From Oscillospiraceae bacterium (lineage in GTDB: Bacteria; Bacillota; Clostridia; Oscillospirales; Acutalibacteraceae): a stretch of DNA of 35,497 bases. A model generated the notes under the pieces. That model saw nothing but the letters and a program-made list of their open reading frames with translations. It was not told the DNA's origin and ran no database searches. The position numbers were made by a program, and so were the translations under genes. The first letter of the stretch is position 1, and each line of letters starts with the position of its first letter. The stretch is taken from contig JAFLUK010000001.1 in assembly GCA_022508865.1 (NCBI GenBank), positions 18,148-53,644 of the forward strand, written 5' to 3'. Positions 33,302 through 35,497 of this stretch are shown here, piece after piece.

Positions 33302-34261
33302 ATGCCATTGATTGATATAGTAGTGCCCTGCTATAACGAAGAAGCAGGGTTGAGAAATTTTGTTGAGGTAACAAATTCGGTTATAGATACACTGCCTCAA
33401 TATGATTTTAGATATATTCTGGTAAACGACGGAAGTAAAGATAAGACATATCTTGTTATGAAGGAGCTTGCCAATAAGTATGACAATGTAAAGTACATTT
33501 CTTTTTCCCGTAATTTTGGCAAGGAGGCGGCAATGTTTGCCGGTTTTCAGCATACAACAGGAGATTATGTAATTGTAATGGACGCAGATTTGCAGCATCC
33601 TCCCCAGATGTTCCCACAAATGATTGATGAGGTTGCAAACAAGGGATACGACTGCTGTGCGCTGCAAAGAACAGCAAGAGAGGGCGAAAGCAAGTTCAGA
33701 GGAGTTTTTTCAAAGCTGTTCTTCCGCTTGCAGAATGCAATGTCAGATGTAAAAATGCCTTATGGCGCAGTTGATTACAGAATCATGACAAGACAAATGG
33801 TGGATTCTATCATTGAGCTTTCTGAAGTTCAGCGTTTCAGCAAGGGCCTTTTCAGTTGGGTAGGCTTTAATACCAAGTGGCTGCCTTTTCAGACTGTTGA
33901 CAGAGAACTGGGAACCACCACATGGAGCTTTTGGAAACTCTTTAAATATGCCCTTGACGGTATTACCAGTTTTTCAATAGCACCTTTGAGATTTATCAGT
34001 GTAATGGGTATTGTAATCTTCTTTATTGCCTTTATTTACATTATAATCACACTGATACAGACAATAATTTTCGGTATCGATGTTCCCGGATATGCCACAA
34101 CCCTTATGGTAACTCTTTTTATGGGCGGTATTATGGAATTTTCCATTGGTATTTTGGGGGAATATTTAGGCAGAGTTTTCATAGAGTCGAAAGACAGACC
34201 TATTTACATCATTCACCATACAAATTTTGATGAGGATAAATCTGAAGAGGACAAGCAATGA
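33302..34261 (+). CDS. GT2 glycosyltransferase, CsbB/GtrB type (polyprenyl-phosphate sugar synthase)
   Basis: This family transfers a sugar from a nucleotide donor to undecaprenyl phosphate on the inner membrane face. The 319-residue protein has the GT2 start IDIVVPCYNEEAGL, LVNDGSKDKT near 40-50, the metal-binding MDADLQHPP near 90-98, and FSRNFGKEAAMFAGF. Two C-terminal membrane helices follow (about 230-257 and 265-290) with GILGEYLGRVFIESKDRP, typical of GtrB/CsbB/YkcC. The start is ATG 33302 after GGAGG; an earlier TTG frame lacks support. Its stop overlaps the next gene by 4 bases. Sugar identity is unknown. Confidence 0.92.
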   Translation: MPLIDIVVPCYNEEAGLRNFVEVTNSVIDTLPQYDFRYILVNDGSKDKTYLVMKELANKYDNVKYISFSRNFGKEAAMFAGFQHTTGDYVIVMDADLQHPPQMFPQMIDEVANKGYDCCALQRTAREGESKFRGVFSKLFFRLQNAMSDVKMPYGAVDYRIMTRQMVDSIIELSEVQRFSKGLFSWVGFNTKWLPFQTVDRELGTTTWSFWKLFKYALDGITSFSIAPLRFISVMGIVIFFIAFIYIIITLIQTIIFGIDVPGYATTLMVTLFMGGIMEFSIGILGEYLGRVFIESKDRPIYIIHHTNFDEDKSEEDKQ

Positions 34262-34701
34262 TAGGTTTCTTCAAAAAATTTATTGATATTAAGCTGTTAA
34301 AATTCATTCTTGTAGGTATTATAAACACTGTTGTGGGTATGGGAATACAGTTTTTGTTGTATAACCTTTGGTGGCATACCTATAGCTGGGGAGATGTGGT
34401 TTCCTCGGTTGTCAGCTATATAATAGGCAGTGTGGTTAGCTACTTTTTGAATAAGTACTTTACCTTTAAAAACAAGGAAAAAGGCTGGAGGCCTGTGTTC
34501 CGCTTTGCGCTTAATATTGCAGTGTGCTGGACCCTTGCCTATGTAGTGGCAAAGTGGGGCGCAACATTGATACTTGCAGAGACTTCCCTTTCTCAGCAGT
34601 GGCAGGGTAACATTGTGCTGATGGTTGTCAGTGTGCTGTTTGTAGCCTTTAACTACTTTGGTCAAAGATTTTTTGCCTTTAAGGAAAAGGAAGAAAAGTG
34701 A
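34258..34701 (+). CDS. GtrA/GtcA-family membrane protein (lipid-linked sugar flippase)
   Basis: This family is proposed to flip undecaprenyl-phosphate sugars made by the GT2 partner. The 147-residue protein has four hydrophobic segments (about 14-34, 43-62, 75-98, 110-135) and the family pattern FILVGIINTVVGMGIQFLLY and NKYFTFKNKEKG. It overlaps the GT2 gene at ATGA, so the two are coupled. The combination with the divergent YfhO gene matches the CsbB-GtcA-YfhO module of B. subtilis. Confidence 0.9.
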   Translation: MIGFFKKFIDIKLLKFILVGIINTVVGMGIQFLLYNLWWHTYSWGDVVSSVVSYIIGSVVSYFLNKYFTFKNKEKGWRPVFRFALNIAVCWTLAYVVAKWGATLILAETSLSQQWQGNIVLMVVSVLFVAFNYFGQRFFAFKEKEEK

Positions 34702-34732
34702 TAAAATATACCCTAAAGTGGGTTGAAGTACC

Positions 34733-34760
34733 AAAAACCATCGGTTTACCGGTGGTTTTT
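34733..34760 (+). terminator. Rho-independent terminator after gtcA
   Basis: AAAAACCA...CGGT pairs with ACCG...TGGTTTTT across 34733-34760 with one wobble pair, leading into T-rich sequence. Confidence 0.85.
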
Positions 34761-34814
34761 ATTTGTTTGTTTTAAAATTGTTAATAATTTGTTATAAAAA
34801 ACTTACAAAATATA

Positions 34815-34843
34815 TTGAAAAAATCACAGTTTTTTGGTATAGT
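34815..34843 (+). promoter_or_regulatory. Sigma-A promoter of the secreted CBM-protein gene
   Basis: TTGAAA (34815-34820) and TATAGT (34838-34843) are 17 bases apart. The implied leader is about 100 bases. Confidence 0.8.
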
Positions 34844-34866
34844 GTAGGTACTGGAAGTTTATTTAG

Positions 34867-34923
34867 CAAATGCATTCTAAAGGCATTTGACAAGTGATTT
34901 TCCTTTGTGTTTACGCACAAGTC
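34867..34923 (+). other. Two hairpins in the leader of the CBM-protein gene
   Basis: CAAATGC (34867-34873) pairs perfectly with GCATTTG (34883-34889). TTGTG (34905-34909) pairs with CACAA (34916-34920), flanked by GAC and GTC that can also pair. They could regulate translation or stabilise the mRNA; no known riboswitch consensus is recognised. Confidence 0.4.
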
Positions 34924-34949
34924 AAAACAATTAAAGAAGGAGGATAAAT

Positions 34950-35497
34950 TTGCGTAGTATTATGAAAAAATCATACTTTGTAAAGAAAAGAATCTTACCT
35001 GTTTTATTGATATTACCGGTAGTATTTTTTGGTATGATATCAATATTTTCCTTAAACGGCGTTAATGCGGCTTCAGACACTGCAACAGAAAACGAAATAT
35101 TTTATATTGATGTTTCTCAAAACACCAAATGGAATGTTTCAGCAAGTAATACTTATGATTTGTATGCATCTTTTGTAAAAGGCAATACTATTTTGGCAAA
35201 TCAGGTATGTACATATAATGTAGGCGGAAACAGCAATATTTGTTCTGTTAAAACACCTGCCGCTGCAGTCGGTGCAGACAAAATTAATCTGTTTGTTGCA
35301 CCAAAGGGAACAACCTTCCCAAGTACTACCAGTGATACCGGTTATACCAGAGTGTATTTCCGGAACACTGCAAATTGGAGCTCTGTATATGCATATGCTT
35401 GGGACAACAGCGGAAGTTATAATCAAGCTTTCCCGGGTGTTGCTATGACAAGGGTTTCAAGTACTTCAAATTATTACTATTATGATATTGATAATAG
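34950..35497 (+). CDS. Secreted protein with CBM26-like starch-binding module, 3'-truncated
   Basis: The frame is open to the window end, giving 182 residues. The start is probably the TTG at 34950, 6 bases after AAGGAGG; the next in-frame ATG at 34962 is 18 bases away. A signal peptide (about 1-41, ending VNAAS) is followed by a domain of about 85 residues (IFYIDVSQNTKW...INLFVAPKG). Next comes a segment VYFRNTANWSSVYAYAWD...FPGVAMTRV...YYYYDI that matches the aromatic pattern of starch-binding CBM26-type modules. The first domain may be a related module. The protein probably binds starch at the cell surface; catalytic or other domains would lie beyond the window. Confidence 0.75.
   Translation, partial: MRSIMKKSYFVKKRILPVLLILPVVFFGMISIFSLNGVNAASDTATENEIFYIDVSQNTKWNVSASNTYDLYASFVKGNTILANQVCTYNVGGNSNICSVKTPAAAVGADKINLFVAPKGTTFPSTTSDTGYTRVYFRNTANWSSVYAYAWDNSGSYNQAFPGVAMTRVSSTSNYYYYDIDN

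Noticed and set aside
1..35497. CRISPR arrays, prophage, transposase or toxin-antitoxin genes
   Set aside because: No regularly spaced repeats, integrases, transposases or paired small toxin/antitoxin frames were seen; gene content is mainly chromosomal housekeeping.

Overview
The window is a contiguous chromosomal stretch from a low-GC, Gram-positive, anaerobic member of the Clostridia, most likely Oscillospiraceae/Ruminococcaceae (Ruminococcus-like). The evidence is the gene order remB-gyrB-gyrA, an mreBCD-mrdA-minD-mgsA cluster, a PerR/reverse-rubrerythrin/rubredoxin peroxide defence set, strong AGGAGG ribosome sites with several TTG starts, and secreted proteins with Ser-rich linkers and a starch-binding-type module. 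In Bacillota remB sits between recF and gyrB near dnaA, so the replication origin probably lies a few kb to the left of base 1. There is no sign of prophage, insertion sequence, CRISPR, rRNA or tRNA, and no stretch over 300 bases lacks a gene.

Layout. 1-6.6 kb: the 3' end of remB, two related zinc-ribbon membrane proteins, gyrB, gyrA and a lipoprotein, closed by a terminator. 6.7-9.3 kb: zapA overlapping a U32-family protein. 9.5-14.6 kb: dut, then the elongation cluster mreB, mreC, mreD and mrdA (PBP2), closed by a terminator. 14.7-19.3 kb: a MinD-like ATPase, mgsA, then hisS and aspS. 19.4-24.2 kb: two adjacent genes for secreted multi-domain proteins that share a cohesin-like module, present four times in all, and end in very lysine-rich domains. 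24.3-25.5 kb, minus strand: perR, reverse rubrerythrin and a rubredoxin with a shortened first cysteine knuckle. 25.6-29.6 kb: an Amidase_3-type protein, a LUD-domain protein, a tiny Asn/Gln-rich ORF on the minus strand, an RsmF-like rRNA methyltransferase, rsmA (ksgA) and a small membrane protein. 29.7-34.7 kb: a large YfhO-type membrane protein diverging from a GT2 glycosyltransferase and a GtrA/GtcA flippase, which together look like a three-component cell-envelope glycosylation system. 34.8-35.5 kb: the start of a secreted protein with a CBM26-like starch-binding module, cut by the window end.

Most of the window is housekeeping: replication topology, cell shape, translation and ribosome modification. 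The parts most worth following up are the paired cohesin-like surface proteins, the divergent YfhO/GT2/GtcA locus with its extended YfhO, the Asn/Gln micropeptide, the CxC rubredoxin, and the pair of matching operator-like palindromes around the perR promoter.
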